Below are positions 61,531 through 64,000 of a stretch of DNA of 64,000 nt, in pieces. The position numbers were made by a program, and so were the translations under genes. The notes beneath the pieces were generated by a model. The model was not told where the DNA came from, ran no database searches, and saw only the letters and a program-made list of their open reading frames with translations. Each line of letters begins with the position of its first letter. Position 1 is the first letter of the stretch. The stretch is from AP-16 sp963755055 (GTDB lineage Bacteria; Pseudomonadota; Alphaproteobacteria; Rhizobiales; Xanthobacteraceae), in contig CAVWIS010000012.1 in the NCBI GenBank assembly GCA_963755055.1, positions 248,001-312,000 of the forward strand. The letters are read 5' to 3'.

Positions 61531-64000
61531 CTATTCCGACAAGGCCTCGTCGAGAAAGGCCTTGAGCTGCGCCAGGTGCTTCGACATCAGGCCGGTGGCG
61601 GTCGCCGCCGCCGCGGGACGGCCGGCATAGCGCGCCCGCCGATGGGCGGCGCCGATCTGGTTGAGCACCCAGTCCAGATAGATCTCGACGAAGTGCCAGG
61701 CGCCCATGTTGCGCGGCTCTTCCTGGCACCACACCATCTCGGCGGTCTTGAACCGCGACAGCTCGGCGACCAGCGCCTTCATGGGGAACGGATAGAGCTG
61801 CTCGACGCGCAGCAGGTAGACGTCGTCGATGCCGCGCTTCGCCCGTTCCTCGTAGAGATCGAAATAGACCTTGCCGCTGCACAGGACGACGCGGCGGATC
61901 CTGTCGTCGGCAACGAGTTTTGTCTCGTCGCCGGGATGCAGCTGGGCGTCGTCCCACAGCACCCGGTGGAACGAGGTGCCGGCCGCCATCTCGTCGAGTC
62001 GCGACACCGCGCGCTTGTGGCGCAGCAGCGATTTCGGCGTCATCAGGATGAGGGGCTTTCGGATCTCGCGCTTGAGCTGCCGGCGGAGCACGTGGAAGTA
62101 GTTCGACGGCGTCGTGCAGTAGGCGACCTGCATGTTGTCCTCGGCGCACATCTGCAGGAACCGCTCGAGGCGGGCCGAGGAATGCTCGGGCCCCTGCCCT
62201 TCGTAACCGTGCGGCAGCAGGCAGACCAGGCCGGACATGCGCAGCCACTTGCGCTCGCCCGAGGAGATGAACTGGTCGAACACCACCTGGGCGCCGTTGG
62301 CGAAATCGCCGAACTGCGCCTCCCACATGGTGAGCGCCTCGGGCTCGGCGAGCGAGTAGCCGTACTCGAAGCCGAGCACCGCCTCCTCGGAGAGCATCGA
62401 GTTCAGCACCTCGTAGCGCGCCTGGCGGTCGCTGATATGGTTGAACGGCGTGTGGCGCGCTTCGGTCTCCTGATCGATCAGCACGGCGTGGCGCTGGGAG
62501 AACGTGCCGCGCTCGCTGTCCTGGCCGGACAGGCGGACCGGCCGGCCCTCGAGCAGCAGCGAGCAGACGGCGAGCGCCTCGCCGGTCGCCCAGTCGATGT
62601 TCTCGCCGGTCTCGATCGCCTTGCGGCGGTTCTCGAGAAAACGCTGGATGGTGCGGTGGAGGTGGAACCCGGACGGCGCCGTGGTGATCTTCCGCCCGAT
62701 CTCCTTGAGCACCTCGACGGCGACGCCGGTATCGCCGCGTCGCGGATCGTCGGTGTCGCCCGCCACCTTGTAGCCGGCCCAGCGGCCGTCGAGCCAGTCG
62801 GCCTTGTTGGCGCGATAGCCGGTGCCGGCCTCGTACTCGGCGTCGAGCCGGTGGCGCCAGTCGGCCTTCATCTTGTCGACCTCGCCCTCGGTCACCAGCC
62901 CTTCGCCGATGAGCTTTCGCGAATAGAGATCGAGCGTGGTCGGATGCTGGCGGATCTTCTTGTACATCAGCGGCTGGGTGAACGACGGCTCGTCGCCCTC
63001 GTTGTGGCCGAACCGGCGATAGCAGAACATGTCGATGACGACCGGCTTGTGGAACTTCTGCCGGTATTCGGTCGCGACCTTGGCGGCGAACACCACGGCC
63101 TCGGGGTCGTCGCCGTTCACGTGGAAGATCGGCGCCTCGATCATCTTGGCGACGTCCGACGGATAGGGCGACGAGCGGCTGTAGCGCGGATAGGTGGTGA
63201 AGCCGATCTGGTTGTTGACGATGAAGTGCAGCGAGCCGCCGGTACGATAGCCCTTGAGCTCGGACAGGCCGAAGCACTCGGAGATGACGCCCTGCCCGGC
63301 AAACGACGCGTCGCCGTGGATGAGCAGCGGCAGCACCGTGGTGCGCTCGACGCGGTCGTCGTGCTGGTCCTGCTTGGCGCGGACCTTTCCCAGCGCCACC
63401 GGATCGACGATCTCCAGATGCGACGGGTTGGCGGTCAGCGACAGATGCACCCGGTTGGCGTCGAACTCGCGGTCCGACGAGGCGCCGAGATGGTACTTGA
63501 CGTCGCCCGAGCCCTCGACCTCCTCGGGCGTCGCCGAGCCGCCCTTGAACTCGTGGAAGATGGCACGATGCGGTTTTGCCATCACCTGGGCGAGCACGTT
63601 GAGGCGGCCGCGATGGGCCATGCCGAGCACGATCTCCTTCACGCCCAGCGCGCCGCCGCGTTTGATGATCTGCTCGAGCGCGGGAATCATCGATTCGCCG
63701 CCGTCGAGGCCGAAGCGCTTGGTGCCGGTATATTTGAGGTCGAGGAATTTCTCGAAGCCCTCGGCCTCGACCAGCTTGTTGAGGATCGCGCGCTTGCCTT
63801 CGCGGGTGAAGGTGATCTCCTTGTCGGGCCCCTCGATGCGCTCCTGGATCCAGTCCTTGTGGCCGGTCTCGGAGATGTGCATGAACTCCACGCCGAGCGT
63901 CTGGCAATACGTACGCTGCAGGATCGCGACGATCTGCCTGAGCGTGCCGAATTCCATCCCGAGCACGCGGTCGAGAAAGATCTTTCGGTCGTAGTCGCCT
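61531..64000 (-). CDS. sucA: 2-oxoglutarate dehydrogenase E1, N-terminus beyond the window
   Basis: The frame is open from the right edge to the stop at 61531, covering about 823 of the usual 980-1000 residues. It contains IVLGMAHRGRLNVLAQV, GDVKYHLGASSD, TANPSHLEIVDPVALG, the thiamine-diphosphate region LPLLIHGDASFAGQGVI with FIVNNQIGFTT, and PFNHISDRQARYEVLNSMLSEEAVLGFEYGYS. The codons before the internal start candidate at 63966 read DYDRKIFLDR and belong to the protein, so the true start lies off the window. First gene of the sucA-sucB-orf-lpdA operon. Confidence 0.95.
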   Translation of the reverse strand, partial: GDYDRKIFLDRVLGMEFGTLRQIVAILQRTYCQTLGVEFMHISETGHKDWIQERIEGPDKEITFTREGKRAILNKLVEAEGFEKFLDLKYTGTKRFGLDGGESMIPALEQIIKRGGALGVKEIVLGMAHRGRLNVLAQVMAKPHRAIFHEFKGGSATPEEVEGSGDVKYHLGASSDREFDANRVHLSLTANPSHLEIVDPVALGKVRAKQDQHDDRVERTTVLPLLIHGDASFAGQGVISECFGLSELKGYRTGGSLHFIVNNQIGFTTYPRYSRSSPYPSDVAKMIEAPIFHVNGDDPEAVVFAAKVATEYRQKFHKPVVIDMFCYRRFGHNEGDEPSFTQPLMYKKIRQHPTTLDLYSRKLIGEGLVTEGEVDKMKADWRHRLDAEYEAGTGYRANKADWLDGRWAGYKVAGDTDDPRRGDTGVAVEVLKEIGRKITTAPSGFHLHRTIQRFLENRRKAIETGENIDWATGEALAVCSLLLEGRPVRLSGQDSERGTFSQRHAVLIDQETEARHTPFNHISDRQARYEVLNSMLSEEAVLGFEYGYSLAEPEALTMWEAQFGDFANGAQVVFDQFISSGERKWLRMSGLVCLLPHGYEGQGPEHSSARLERFLQMCAEDNMQVAYCTTPSNYFHVLRRQLKREIRKPLILMTPKSLLRHKRAVSRLDEMAAGTSFHRVLWDDAQLHPGDETKLVADDRIRRVVLCSGKVYFDLYEERAKRGIDDVYLLRVEQLYPFPMKALVAELSRFKTAEMVWCQEEPRNMGAWHFVEIYLDWVLNQIGAAHRRARYAGRPAAAATATGLMSKHLAQLKAFLDEALSE

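Overview
The window is high-GC chromosomal DNA from an alphaproteobacterium, most likely order Hyphomicrobiales (Rhizobiales) near the Bradyrhizobiaceae/Rhodoplanes group. This rests on gene content (atpHAGDC without atp F0 genes, priA-xerC, sucA-sucB-lpdA, many Liv-type transporters) and on intergenic repeat families typical of that group. No tRNA, rRNA, CRISPR array or insertion sequence was seen.

Layout. 0-7.3 kb: the start of a periplasmic-binding/sensor protein cut by the left edge, a lipase-like hydrolase, a small secreted protein, signal peptidase I, an MFS transporter and a large exported transglutaminase-fold protein. 7.3-12.4 kb: the F1 ATP synthase operon atpH-A-G-D-C on the minus strand, with a repeat element in each of its three wider gaps. 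13.0-14.7 kb: ppk2 and a frameshifted CYTH-domain gene, a possible polyphosphate pair. 14.9-18.1 kb: a 69-residue peptide gene, an MvdC/MvdD-type ATP-grasp peptide ligase and an ABC exporter, read here as a graspetide (ester/amide-crosslinked RiPP) locus; this is the most interesting system in the window. 18.1-20.6 kb: GNAT and EamA genes divergent from a LysR regulator. 20.9-27.7 kb: a complete Liv-type ABC transporter (livKHMGF) with an SDR and a MetE-like methyltransferase. 28.0-38.9 kb: a sugar-acid catabolic island (GntR regulator, hydroxyacid dehydrogenase, two enolase-superfamily enzymes, SDR, zinc dehydrogenase, MalEFGK-type ABC transporter). 38.9-52 kb: secreted and TPR proteins, a large winged-helix/ATPase regulator, an oxidoreductase/hydrolase block, and a COX15-like membrane protein paired with an exported kelch protein. 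52.3-64 kb: malic enzyme, priA divergent from xerC, a DUF4337-like membrane protein, and the 2-oxoglutarate dehydrogenase operon sucA (cut by the right edge)-sucB-orf-lpdA.

Two structural points stand out. First, three consecutive genes at 29988-33028 are broken by twelve single-base insertions, all +1, while the codons between them stay intact. An unbroken paralogue of the first gene at 37645-38859 confirms the frame repairs. A local sequence-quality fault is the likeliest cause, so these genes are probably functional in the organism. Second, atpH and priA, which I recall as neighbours in related genomes, are separated here by about 42 kb of accessory genes.

Dispersed repeats are abundant. 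They include nested hairpins built from the GTAGGGTGGGCAAA arm (three copies), roughly 140-bp CTCTCCCCGC...GCGGGGAGA elements (four), GTAGGATGGGTTGAGC elements (two), GAACCGGTATCCGC palindromes (four) and GGCCGGGCTTGTCCCGGCC palindromes. Several supply the stop codon of the preceding gene or sit inside operons.
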